This document shows positions 18,904 to 30,371 of a stretch of DNA of 56,000 bases, one piece after another; position 1 is the first letter of the stretch; the number at the start of each line of letters is the position of its first letter. Made by a program: the position numbers and the translations under genes. A model generated the notes under the pieces. That model had not been told where the DNA came from. It saw only the letters and a list, made by a program, of their open reading frames with translations, and did no database searches. Source of the DNA: Cryptomeria japonica (lineage: Eukaryota; Streptophyta; Pinopsida; Cupressales; Cupressaceae). The stretch is taken from contig NC_081412.1 in the NCBI RefSeq assembly GCF_030272615.1, positions 545,550,202 to 545,606,201 on the forward strand. The letters are read 5' to 3'.

Positions 18904-20573
18904 TGCTGAACACAATGTATCACTGAGAGGAAGGTGAATTAGTGGTTCTTGAAATCTTTTATTTTTAAACCAAGCTTGGAATACCAGTTATCAACCTAAA
19001 CACTAAACAATCAAACCAGTAAGATAAGAGTGGATATCAAAAGAGGCAAACACACAAATGCATAACCCACAACACTAGATGTACAAGGAAAACCCAATAT
19101 GGGAAAAACCTCGGTGAGAAATGTTGTTGGAGTCTACTGCTCCAATCCAGCCTCACATTGAAACAATCAGATTACAATAATTTAGGGCACCAACCCCTAC
19201 TGATTTAGGGCACTAACCCCTGCACCAAGAACCAACTCGGTGTAATATAATGAAATACAATTTTGATACAGTGATAGCACCTAGTTGCAAATGAGTTCTG
19301 CAACACCTGATCAATGGATTTCTGTTGGTTAACAACCTCCTCTTCTGCACTGGTTCTCACACTGTCAGTTATCAGATTAATCTCTTATCACTCACAGGTT
19401 ACTCCCAGCCTTTCTTCTTTCTCTCTCAGCCTCACACTTCACAGTATCACTCTTGGATGCCTTCCTAACCAGTCACTCTTTACCGGTTCTCTTGACTTTT
19501 AGAATTGCAACAGTTTGTCGATTACTCTATCTCTACCAGTTAGACCCTCTCACTGATTCAGCCTGCTAACACACACTCTAACTCTCTGAGAAATAACTCT
19601 TAGGCGGATAGTCTTTCTTGCTCAATCTCTCTTTCCTCTCACTCCTCGCATCTAGCATCAATCAATTTCAGTCTCAAGTTAACCTATTTATCTGTGAGGG
19701 TTCTCGCCAAGAGCTACATTCAAACAGTGTCGTGTTAGGTTTTACCTTCACCAACTCGATCCGTATTATATTTGATCTAATTTTCTTTTCAGGAATGGTG
19801 ATCTGTATCACACCAAACAACACCGCCATCTCCTCGCTTTTCAATGTGCGTTTTCTATTTTTGGGATGTCTATGACATGCTTTTTTGTGCTTCTTTGTCA
19901 ATCGTCATTAATGGCTTGGTTGTTTCCTTCAGCAAGCGGGTACAAAGATCAAATCTTCTTGCAAGGTTAGTTCAATCACCTTTCCACCTTGTCTTCCTCA
20001 AGCTGCAACATTATGCCATCCTCCCATGATTTGTGGGTTCTTCATTAAAGTTGACCTACTTGTTGACTACTACATCGATGAACACTTCACCAACCTCTAC
20101 GTACTCACCACCTAGTTTCCACCTGTCAACCTTGTCGAAATCCACCTATGCTTAGTTTGCTATGTCGGTTTGGCATCCTTCACAAACCAAGATTAACTAC
20201 CAATTCAGCTCACCTTATCGGTATAACCTAACTTCACTGGTGGTCCTTCATACTTACTAACCTCTTCTCTGTCAGTGGATCAACTTGGTCTTCCATCAAA
20301 CATGTTGGTCCATCTACTAAGTCCATTTATTGATAGCATTAAACTTCTCTATGTATACCGGTTCATATCCTTCAATCCTTCTTTTGTTTGCTTGTTTTGC
20401 CTTGTCGGTGGTTCTGCTTTACCGGTCAATGATGCATTTCATGTTTACCGGTAACATGCCTTTATGTCTGCTTACACACATATGGATTGACATCATCATG
20501 TCTTACTTCACTCATACCGGTCACAACTACTTACTCAAACATCAATGACAACCTAATGCCAACAATTCCAACA
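18904..20573 (-). repeat. Copia 5' LTR
   Basis: The 1670-bp LTR reads TGTTGG...TTCAGCA on the minus strand. The right end matches 1-264 and 13335-13344. ACCGGT appears several times, for example near 20357, 20420, 20446 and 20515. Open frames inside it are not genes. Confidence 0.87.
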
Positions 20574-20906
20574 ACTATAGATTCCTTCATATACCTTATT
20601 ATTGCTTTCTCATTGATTATTTTTCTTGTGCTACCCACCTACATATACATTTTAACTATTTTATTAAATACTATCTTTCCAAATAGGCCAATATATAGTA
20701 GGTCAACATCCATGATTCCTTTTGTTTATTTTTTCTACTCTATTTTTTTCTTTTCTACTATTTATCTTCTATTTTTCTATCCTCTTCTTTTGTTTCTATA
20801 TCATGGGTTTGAGTGTCTTTGTTTTTACCCCTTTTTCACCTCCTTGGCTTAATTTCTAGAATCATTTAATTTATTCTCTTTAGTGTAAAAATTTTATTTT
20901 TCCTTA
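20574..20906. other. Flanking DNA, nothing recognised
   Basis: T-rich sequence between the copia LTR and the next LTR remnant. I see no domain, repeat or RNA gene. Confidence 0.5.
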
Positions 20907-21776
20907 TGTTAGTGGGTATTTATTTTTCCTACACATAATATATAAGCTTTCTTAGGTTATTAGGAGTGGTTAGTATGAGGCCATGTGGTAAAATACTTCA
21001 GCTACATGCATCACTCTCTCCCACACATGGGTAGTTGAGTTACACACCCTCACGGGGGCTTAACTGGCTAGGCAATATTATATCACGTCCATTCATATTA
21101 GGGGGTTTAATATCCCAATAATGAGGGTGCAATATATTGTCTATCGATAAAAATAGGGGGGTTTTTAATTCTGGCTATGAAAAATACAATATTTGGTGAA
21201 AATAGGGGGGCTTTTAATTCAGGCTATGTATTGGGAGGGGGTGACAAAAAAGGAGTTTAGGGCAATATTTTTTGAAAATAGGCGGATTCTTTAGTATTCC
21301 ATGAATGTACGTGCTATAACCCAAGTTCCCTAAGTGAAGCCCCTGTGCACACCCTCTTTTGGCTTGTTGTTATGGGGTAGTTGGGTTTCTCACCTTCTTC
21401 TAGATTTATGTTCCACTTTAACTCCTTTCTTGTCTTCATGTAAGGTGGTTGTGTGGCCCCATGTTTTGTCATTTACCAAGTAGGTAAAACATCCCACTTT
21501 TTATGAGTAGGAGCTAATGCACCTTTTGGATATATAGCCCCTTATTTTTCTATATATTTAGCACTCTCCTCTCACATTCACTATTTCAGTGATAGCTCAA
21601 TAAGAGTGTTGAGAGTCTTCTGCAATTTCTCTCACCTTGTCTCTATTTTCTTCTCATTTCAAATCTCTTCATTTGGCTATTTTGATCTTCAATCATTTAT
21701 TTCTTGGATTTACAACATGTGATTTGCAACCGATATTAGAACCTAGCTCAGTTCTCACTTCTCTCGGAAACTAACA
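20907..21776 (+). repeat. Candidate copia LTR
   Basis: The boundaries are set by TGTTAGT at the start, ACTAACA at the end and the adjacent PBS-like sequence. The tail region ('tagcactctcctctcacattc', 'gagtgttgagag') is typical of the R/U5 part of plant copia LTRs. There is no second copy to confirm it. Confidence 0.6.
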
Positions 21777-22609
21777 TGATATCAAAGTTGTGTTGTTTAG
21801 CATAGCTCATTATTTTTCTAATTTCTTTGAGAGATTTGAGACTATTAGATAGCTAAAATTTTCCTTAAAAACAAAGTATGCTCCTCTCCTTCATTCTCAA
21901 TCGAAATGGTTTAAAGGAAAAATAAGCATCTAGTTAATTTGGTCTAAATATACATGTGTTCTTGTGAGATCTAGATGATTGTATATTTTTTGTAATATTG
22001 GAAACTTTTTTAACATTTCTAGAGTGTCCAAAAGGCTTGAGAAAGTCAAAAGTGACTTTTATTTCACAATCAAAGATTGTAAGACATGGTAACAAAGCAA
22101 AGTTAAAAATTAAAAAAAAATTATTGGAGATATTTTCATTTTAACTTCAGAATTCCAACTTCTACTCATTTTTAAGAAAAATGATTTCTAGGTCTGATTA
22201 TTAGGGTCAAAAAAGCATCTAGGCATCTCTCATTTTACATATAGTTAATATATTTTGTAGGAATTGAGTTAGAATCAAGTGTGAGTCATTTTTTACTGGA
22301 AGATTTAGCAACTTTTTTTAAAAAGTTGCATAACTTTTGCCATAGGTGTCAGATTTTTGCAAATAAGTACTTCACTGAAAGTTGGAAATGAGCACTTTCC
22401 ATCCATGCAGGTCTTATTAAAAAATTATAAAAGAAAATTATTAAATTTTGTAGGTCTTATTAAAAAATTATTAAAAAGGTAATGAAGAGTATAGCACAAC
22501 TATAAGGGTGGTGTTTTTTCACACTTTTCTTTCCTCTTTGCAATCTTGTTTTCTATTATGCATCTACAATTCTTGTTTTAACACCATATAGCTATTTTGA
22601 ATGAAAATC

Positions 22610-23420
22610 TAAGATGATAATATATCTAAAAAGACATGGATATCATGGTGATATAATGGAACTTGAAACTGAACCTCATGATGATGCAAAAAAAGATAAA
22701 AAAAGGTTTAATAAAATTGATGAAGCCTTCGGTACTATGTGTACATGTCAGTATCCCTTAACCCTATTCACATTGAATCTATCACTACACCAAATGGAGT
22801 GTGGGAAAACTTGGAAAGCCTCTTTGGTAAGCAAGATAAGCTAAGAGGTCGTCAATTGTAGAATGAACACATAGGGTTGAGTCCAACCCATTTTGACACT
22901 ATACAAGACTTCAACACAAAAATAAAATCTATAAGATTACAATTGGAACAATGTAGAATCAAGTAAGATGATAAGAAATTGATCTTGAACATTCTTTCTA
23001 AGCTTGGTCCTAACTATTAAGTGGTTTTTTTACATTCTATACTACAAAATGTGCTCTAGGTTACACATATAAAATGCATTCTCTAGATGAATTTATTTCA
23101 AGACTCACTAGGGAGCAAGACAAATCGTTTCTAATGGGTACAATCAAATCATCTAAGTTGCATCCCTTAGCTGTAAATAAAAGCACAAAAGAATAGAAAT
23201 GGTATAGTAAGAAATATGAGAAACAAAAGAACCAAGGACAGAAGAAGAAAGATAAAAAAATTTGGTACTTCAAAAGTAGATAATCAGACCTCTTCATCAA
23301 AAGGTGAATACCCTAAGAAGGAGAAGGTTGAGTATTCTTACTATAAGAGGCCTAGCCATGATGAACATAAGTGTTTAAATAAACAAATAGATCACCATAC
23401 ACATCTTCAATAAAACAACA
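22610..23420 (+). pseudogene. Copia gag remnant
   Basis: Broken frames spell a copia gag: LKRHGYHGDIMELE, then (after frameshifts) GKQDKLRGRQL, HIGLSPTHFDTIQDFNTK, IKSIRLQLEQCR and LILNILSKLGPNY. A basic segment, then YSYYKRPSHDEHKCLNK, looks like a decayed zinc knuckle near 23330. Several stops and frameshifts exclude function. Confidence 0.75.
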
Positions 23421-23569
23421 AAATCAAGGTGTTTGATTTAGTCAAACGGTGTTCATTATAAGGATCTTCCAAGGACACAAACAAAAGTAAGGGGAAAGGA
23501 ATGGGTAAATCCATAGTTACTATTACTTCACAACCAAATTCTTAGATAATTTACTTGTGTACTTTGCCC

Positions 23570-23840
23570 ACATATTAGCTTCTCTAAAAGACTATTTCAC
23601 CTCTTTATAGCCATGTTCAATTCCTACCATACTCATGGGTGATGACACTCATGTTGAAGTGTACAACCGAGGGTGTGTTGATGTGGGTGAAGGAACATTT
23701 GAGGATTTCCTCTAAGTTCCATATTTATCAACTAATCCCCTATTTTTTTATCAGATCACTCACAATGGCTCTAGCAAGTGAGTTGAGTCCAAATATAGTT
23801 GTAGTCAACAAGACATGGTTTTAGGGCTGCCTTCTATTTG
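23570..23840 (+). pseudogene. Copia protease remnant
   Basis: Translation gives SIPTILMGDDTHVEVYNRGC, then VDVGEGTFEDFL, a stop, VPYLSTN and ITHNGSSK. This pattern, a 'MGDDT..VE..GRGSVDVGEGTF' type segment, follows the copia protease active site in plants. The active site itself is not recognised. Confidence 0.72.
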
Positions 23841-23873
23841 ATTTTATGGTGGATTTTTCTAGGGATGTGTAAT

Positions 23874-23878
23874 GGTGG
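23874..23878. repeat. Target-site duplication GGTGG (left)
   Basis: GGTGG directly precedes TGTAATGTGGGG at 23879. The same five bases follow the other LTR at 31610-31614. Confidence 0.85.
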
Positions 23879-25091
23879 TGTAATGTGGGGAAAAAGGTGA
23901 ACGATGGATCAAGAGGAAAACTACCCTCTCCCTCCAAAGAGAGATGAGAGTTTCACTATTGATTACCCTTCAAACACTTATCACAAAGTTACATTTGGAA
24001 GAGAAGAGGAGGATTCACTAGATTCAATCTCTCCACAAGAAGATGATAGATTGAATTCTGAATGAAATGAGAATGATAAGTCGATCCCCTCTTCCTTATT
24101 TGAAATGGAAAGGAATTGATTGAGCTATATAGTGAAAAAGTGATAAAGAATTGATTATAACTTGATATTGGAATATGGGATGAAGTTGTACGCCTAGATC
24201 TGGTAGTAATATGTCGAAACGAAGTTGCCCTACGAATTTGAGGAAAAGTTGCCCGGACTGTGGCGGGAATGTACACACTCCAAAAAATTCATGAAACGAA
24301 AAGGATTTTTCCACCTCTACAAATGGAGCCCGAATCCAAAAGTACAGTTGTACACTTGCAACCTACACATGGAAAAGAGAGGAAAATGGGTTGGGATTGG
24401 GGGTTTTCCTTTAGGACAAACCCTAGTTTTGGAATTAACCAAGTAATGAAAGAATGTAGTTGCAAGTAGTTATAAATGAAAGACTAAATTGTAAATTACC
24501 TCAAGGGAGGTTGTGATAGCAATGTTGATAGAAGTGCTTGTGTGGAATTGAATGTTGGAATCAATCTCCTCTTCAATGGTTGAATCCTTGACTTGAATGT
24601 AACACCTAGCCTTGAAGGGAGACTTGATAATGCTCAATGTTGGAAAAGAATGCTTGAATTCTTGAATTCTCTTGAATGCTTGATCGCTTATGCAACATGA
24701 CCTTATCAAAATTCCACCTTATGCAAATAAGAGGACAAACTCCCCTTAAATACATGTTACTGGATTTTATTTTCGTCACGAGCCAACATCGGGGGAGTTT
24801 CTCACCCAATGCACAACCAACAATGCAACCCTAGGAAGGGTCCTTCCCCAAAATAGGGAAGGGATAGGGTTGCCACTCCCCTGTCCTGGGAGAACAAGGG
24901 TGCCATGCCCCTGTCCTATCCCTTTTCTCTAGAGCAAAGTGCGGATGGGGTGATGCAGAGGATAACAAAGAAGTTGTTTATGAGGGTTGAGCAATCTTTG
25001 GTCTTCGATCAGGCTAGAAGATTCGATCTCGCATGCATGAGGACCCTAATGCAGTTGAAAATTGCTAGGGTCGCAATTTTATGAAACTATA
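23879..25091 (-). repeat. 3' LTR of the second gypsy element
   Basis: Homologous to 30372-31609 throughout. On the minus strand it begins TATAGTTTCATAAAATTG and ends CCCCACATTACA. Confidence 0.88.
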
Positions 25092-26407
25092 GCACGAGTA
25101 TAAGCGTACGCCAATACTGTCGGTAAAGTACAAGGAAACAAGATTGAAAGACTTTTACCACATCAAGGAGGCAAGATGTGCCAAGCCCCCAGTGGACATA
25201 GGATCTTACGACTTTGATTGACAAAGTAAAAGGGAAGATCGAGAAGGGGAGAACCATGACTACAAGTAGCAAAGTTCCCTTCACTATGAGTCATGAAAGC
25301 AAGGATACCAAAGATTACAAAGCAAAACAAAGTTCACTAAGCAATTCTAAGTATCAAAGAAGGAAAATATGGGCTGGGTGTATGCCCCCACATTAAAGCA
25401 ATCACACATGCCTTATCAGGAGAGATTTCTCTTAGGTAGGATACACTCAAGAGAGAGAGAAGGAGGGAGCACATTATCGCAAGGATTTTGCCCCCAATCG
25501 AGGAATAAACCCAAGGATAATGAACACAAAACATGAGGTAGTGTCACTTTCCTCAGGGTCAGTATGTTGTATGATAACTCATGTATATCATGTATGTATA
25601 TGCATATAATAATCTTCATTCCCCAAAGAAGGACACTACCTTAGAAGAAAGGGAAGAGAGAATATCTTTTGAGTCAACATGAAAGAGACCAAGAAAAGAT
25701 CTCAATGCTTTGCATCATCCCCAAGTAGACATTAAGGGAACAATAGAAGAATGGGGAGACACATAGAAGAATGGTCACAAAAGAAAGGAGAGAGAGAGAG
25801 AGAGAGAGAGAAGATTTGTGGTGCTAATATTGCTAATCTAGCACGACATTTGCCTCCCGATCTTGTTGATCACTATTTTGAGAAGGCGAGCAACATGTCA
25901 GAGGAGTGACATCGAGCACAGCAAACCAAGCTATCACAAGATGCAAACAAGGACTATTCTCATGTTGTAACTCACTTTGTTCGATTCTAGGAGCTAGGAT
26001 TAGGGTTTGTGAAAATTCATCTAATAAATGCTTGTCCACATCAACATATTCATACTCACTATTAGAAGCATTGGGAGTTGTATTGCCATTATGAATAACA
26101 TTTTCACCCATTCTTCATCAAAGTTTAGAGAAAGAGGAGCAAGAACACGAATAGGAGTAAAACCATCACATGTTTTGTGCAACTTATGATTTGGAGATGT
26201 TGGTTGAACATCTTGCTTAGGAGAAAAGGGAATCAGGTCAATTGTTGGAATCTTAGGAGATTGAATATTTTGAGGGATAGCTTCACAATCTCAAACAAGA
26301 CATCTTTTTCGGCATTCTCTTGCACAATGATTTCGTCAAGTCTTAGTGTAAGGTTGAGAAGGAAGAGGAACACTTGAACAAGTAGGAATGTTTCTCTCCT
26401 TGATAGT
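25092..26407 (-). other. 3' untranslated part of the second gypsy element
   Basis: Sequence between protease and the 3' LTR, with no recognisable pol domain. It includes a pure GA run and a 92-codon frame (26111-25833) with no known motif. GTGGGGGCATACA near 25391-25379 (minus strand) looks like a displaced polypurine tract. Confidence 0.5.
25789..25812. repeat. (GA)n microsatellite
   Basis: About 12 uninterrupted GA dinucleotides. Confidence 0.9.
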
Positions 26408-27694
26408 TCAAGGTTTAGGTTGAGGTTTTTTAGGTTGAACAAGAGGAGAAGCGAGCCTCTTCTCTCGATAAGAGGAACGAGGTGGAACTGCGCCATAGAA
26501 AGGAGGAATATTAGGTGTAGGAAGGACACCAAGTCCATCATGAGGAGGAGGTATGGGTCTAACCTTAGGAAGAATATTGTTGTTCTCCTTAAGAGAAGGT
26601 AAAGTCACATCCATAGGTATAGGTTGACGATCTTCCTTAGGAGGGAGATTAGATCTATCTGTGAGGGGAAGAACCTCATCTTGAAGAATAAGAGGAATGT
26701 CAAGTGTTGGGGGTCTAGGTTGACTTAAGGATAAAATCATATAGTTCTTCCATTTTTGATAAGATTGCAAAAGAGCATCGCTCTTTGATGGAAGAGATTG
26801 AAATTGTTTAGGACAAAAGAGATCAATAGGAACACCAGGGCTTCTTTCGGATGGACAAAATAAGCTATGGTTCATGGTTATGATTTCTCCATTGTGAGGA
26901 AATTTCATACACTTATGGATTGGAGAAGCAATAGCCTTCATGGAAGATAGCCAAGGATAGCCCAACTTCACACGAAATTGCTCAGAAGAAGGTATGATAG
27001 CAAAGTCAACATCCATGGATTTAGTATGAACTTCAACAAGAAGGGTGATAGAGCCAATGGTAGGACAAGAGAAGCCATCAAATAACTTCACAGCCACATT
27101 AGAAGCATCATATAGTGGTTTATGCAATCGTAAAGTGAAAAGATACTCTTTAGTTATGACATTAACCATGCAAGAGGGATCAATAAGGGCACCACGGCAA
27201 GGGATATCCTTAACCTTCGCAACTATGTATAAAGGGCCATCAAGTGCTCTAATGGTCTCACTAGGGTCAAATGTAATACAAGGATCCTTAGACATATCCT
27301 GTGTTTCTACCATATTAACCAGGTTTGGAGCCATAGAGGTGAACTCTTCATAAGAGAAAGAATTAGGTACAATCTCAATAACGTTAGAGGTATGAGAAGG
27401 CAAGAGATCAATGAAAATCTTAAGATTTTGATTAGGAGGAGCTATTGATTTATTCCCTTTATCATTCACACCTGCCACAGATATAGTATTATTATCAATC
27501 AAGTCTTGAATCTTATTCTTCAATGCGAAACATTTCTCAATATCATGACCAGGCTGACGATAAAATTGACAAAAGGAATTGTTATCAAAATAAGGAGATG
27601 CAAGTTTTGAAGGATCAATTTGTTTTATAGGAGGAAGTTTGATAACATTTATGTGCACTAAATGAGACATAATACTATGTAAAGATTTATTCAA
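26408..27694 (-). pseudogene. Gag C-terminus and aspartic protease of the second gypsy element
   Basis: This 428-codon open frame starts near the gag knuckle: FCQFYRQPGHDIEKCFALK followed by IQDLID. The second Cys is replaced by Tyr relative to a standard CCHC, matching the first element's C-x-F-H pattern only in part. The protease segment is CRGALIDPSCMVNVITKEYL, with D-P-S in place of D-T/S-G, then VKLGYPWLSSMKAIASPIHK (compare LLGRPW in the first element). The C-terminus is Pro-rich. It continues in the same frame as 27716-28261 with stops between. A changed active site suggests an inactive protease. Confidence 0.78.
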
Positions 27695-27715
27695 GGAATT
27701 AAATTGCCTTTCTCT

Positions 27716-29096
27716 TTAGAAAAATTTAGAAATAGAAGGCACACTTGTTGTAGCATTCACATTGTTGTTGTTGATTGTATCATAGAACTTGATGAAACTT
27801 TTTGTTGGTTTGAACTTCGTAAACAGTTGTTGAACACTCTCCCCCTTATCACTCGGAGCCATAGGAGTGGATCGTTCCATTTGACTCATAGCCAGTTGAT
27901 AATTGTGGAGTGTTGAGCACAACTGCAGAAAGGAAGTAAACTCAGACAAAAGAAGCTTTTCCCTGATATGTTTTTGTAAATTAGAAATGAAAATTATTTG
28001 AATATCATTATCAGGTACATGAAAAGAAATTTGAGCACACAAATGCTTATATCTACCAATGAAATCAGTCACTTTTTCTTTAACACCTTGTTTACAATGC
28101 ATTAAATCAGTCAAAGTGATTTTAGGACCAAAGTTGTTTTGAAATTGTTGGATGAAAGCATTTGCTAGTTGTTGAAAGGAAGTAATAGAATAAGAAGGCA
28201 AAGAGCAATACCATTGTAAAGCCTTATCTCTTAGTGTTCTTGTAAATAATTTTGCAAGCAATTGTTGATCTTAAGAAAAATCAGTACACAAGGTTTGAAA
28301 TGTTTTGACATGCGTAAAAGGATCATCATTTCCATTATAGAGTCCCAATTGAGGGATCTCAACATGTTTAGGTGGCGTGGCTTTAACAATATCGAGAAAG
28401 TGGGCTCGCAACATCAAAGGTGGGCACACTAAACTTGGATTGACTCATAGAAGCAATTTGTTGTTGTAAGGAAGACATGGTTTGAGCAAGATTGTTAATT
28501 GTCACTTCGGTAGAAGAATTGATGTTAAACATAGGTGATTGAGAAGCTGGTGTGATGTTCTTGAAAGAAGGCATGGACTGAGAATAAGGTGATGGGACAT
28601 TATGATAAGTAGGCATAGGTGATGATTGGGTAAGAAAAGGGACACTTAAAGGAGGAATAAAGTTGTTGAAGGAATTCCCCCCTTGTGTCACACTAATTGG
28701 TTGAGGAATAATAGGAACACTCATGGAAGACATAGGTAAAGATGGAAGATTAAATGAAGAAGAGGGATTGTCCCCATGACCAATGATTGTAGGAATGACA
28801 TTTTAAGTTGAAGTAGCCATGATGTTGGAGGTGAAGGTAGGAATATTAGTCATAAGAGTAGTCAAAGCAATAGAAGGATTGACTTGTGTTGGAGGTTGTG
28901 AATAACCTAGGGTTTCGGCACAACTCTTGATAGGCATGACATTAGAATCAACAATAGATGCAATGCCACACAATATATCAATTCCATTCTTATCACTTTG
29001 AATCATGTGCTTAAGGCCTTCAATTAATGGAAGAGATTCACTATTAGGGTATTCTTGGGACATCCATTGTTGGAAGTCATCAAATTGATTATCCAA
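27716..29096 (-). pseudogene. Gag of the second gypsy element
   Basis: An N-terminal frame (29096-28383, interrupted near 28802-28734) begins MDNQFDDFQQWMSQEYPN, then has Ser/Pro-rich sequence. After a frameshift the gag core reads EIPQLGLYNGNDDPFTHVKT, FQTLCTDFS, stop, DQQLLAKLFTRTLRDKALQW and YCSLPSYSITSFQQLANAF, and continues to KVTDFIGRYKHLCAQIS. This is a Retrotrans_gag fold by pattern. At least one frameshift and two stops are present. A further frame at 29317-29126 may be its original N-terminus. Confidence 0.8.
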
Positions 29097-29319
29097 TGTG
29101 GAAAGTTGATCTAAAGAAACCCTAGTTAAAGCTTCTTCTTCGTCATAGGATTCATCAATTGGATAGATAGGGACATGATTAGGATGGCATGATCCTCATT
29201 AAATAAGTCACCCAAATTAGGCTCCATCTCCTCGATAATTAGTCCTTGGGAAGCCTTAATTCTAATTCTTCGTCTAACGGGGATAGGATAGGTAGGACTA
29301 ATAGTGGTAAAACTCATGC

Positions 29320-30350
29320 ACTAGAGGAAAATTTTGAATTTTGAATTTTGGAACAAAGCTTACAAAATTGATTAGTGCAAAATTTAAGAAAATAATGTTT
29401 ACACAATTCGAACTTTGTTAGGGGAAGAAGATGACACAATTTCCAAAAATGAAAGGAAATTGGAATTTTAAAATTAGGGCCAAGGGAATACCACTTAATT
29501 TTAAAATCAGGGCAGGCTATAATTAACCTCTTAATTTTAAAAAAATTCTTGAAATTTGAAATGTTGAATTTTGAAGGTATTTTCGATTCTAGAGGGATCA
29601 AAAATCAACAATATCAGCCAATCTTCTGGATTTAGGCTATTAAATACAGTCATAACAGTCTCCCGAAATTTCGGGAAAAAAGTCGAGGACTATGGCGGGA
29701 ACACACATGATCTGACCAACTTTTTTCAAAATTTTCAGGGATGAATATTACGATTATTTTAAAGCTAACCCAAAAAAAATGATGAATTTTACGACCTCTA
29801 GATGGGCGAAATGAAGGTGTCAATGTAAAAATGCGACCCTATTAATTTTGAAAAATGTTTAGAAAAATGTTTAGAAATCTGAATTGGAATGAAATTGATT
29901 TGAAATTTCCACAAAACCCAATTAATTTTGAAAATTAGGGTTTTATGACCTAACCACTTAATTTTAAAATTTGAATTTTGGGAAAAGGGGGGGAAATTAA
30001 AATTTTGAATTGTAGGATTGAAGACAAATCTGACAACAATCAGAGATCTGAAAAATTAAATGTAAATCCAATTTTTGCACAAGTTCAAGATGATTTTTGA
30101 AAATTAGGGTTTTAACAAGTAACCTCTTAATTTTGTAAATTTGATTTGCAAATTGAACAAGACAGTGAGGAAATTGAATTTGATAAACAAGACAATTTTC
30201 AGATCTAAGATAACCACAAGCAATTTTTACAAATCACAAGTTCAATTTTAATTTTAAAAACTAGGGTTTTGAATGATTTAACCACTAAGCTTGCAGAAAA
30301 TTTAAACTTGCAAATAAAAAATATGCAATTGTGTTCAAAGGAAAGCATGC
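29320..30350 (-). other. Leader of the second gypsy element
   Basis: AT-rich leader between PBS and gag. 'AATTTTAAAATTAGGG'-like phrases recur (for example near 29466, 29925 and 30100), suggesting degenerate leader repeats like those of the first element. No gene is recognised. Confidence 0.55.
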
Positions 30351-30368
30351 AAGACATCGAGTTCACCA
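30351..30368 (-). other. Candidate PBS of the second gypsy element
   Basis: On the minus strand TGGTGAACTCGATGTCTT starts three bases (TTT) after the LTR end CATTACA. This is the same spacing as in the first gypsy element. Confidence 0.55.
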
Positions 30369-30371
30369 AAA

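Larger units (their letters stand above)
13330..20573 (-). mobile_element. Ty1/copia element (body and 5' LTR; 3' LTR split at 1-264)
   Basis: This is a minus-strand element. Its 3' LTR ends (in plus coordinates) at 13344, after interruption by the gypsy insertion. The polypurine tract is AAAGGGGGAGATT (minus strand, about 13357-13345), the interior 13345-18903, the PBS 18901-18890 and the 5' LTR 18904-20573. Domains in copia order (gag, protease, integrase, RT, RNase H) identify it. Large LTRs and a long gag with coiled coil resemble the SIRE/Maximus lineage (inference). Many frames are broken, mainly by TAG codons. The LTRs differ by roughly 10%, so it is older than the gypsy insertion. Its TSD partner is outside the window; ACTAT (20574-20578) is the candidate right copy. 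Confidence 0.9.
20907..23860 (+). mobile_element. Truncated, decayed Ty1/copia element
   Basis: A candidate LTR (20907-21776) starts TGTTAGT and ends ACTAACA, a perfect 7-base terminal inverted repeat, and is followed by a degenerate PBS TGATATCAAAG (21777). A TATA-like CTATATATTTA lies near 21550. Gag remains occur at 22610-23420 and protease remains at 23570-23840. The rest of pol is missing; the copia similarity stops just before the second gypsy element at 23879. No right LTR is visible. Confidence 0.72.

Noticed and set aside
23989-24809. Several frames in the LTRs at 23879-25091 and 30372-31609
   Set aside because: They lie wholly in paired LTRs and are not conserved as frames between the two copies.
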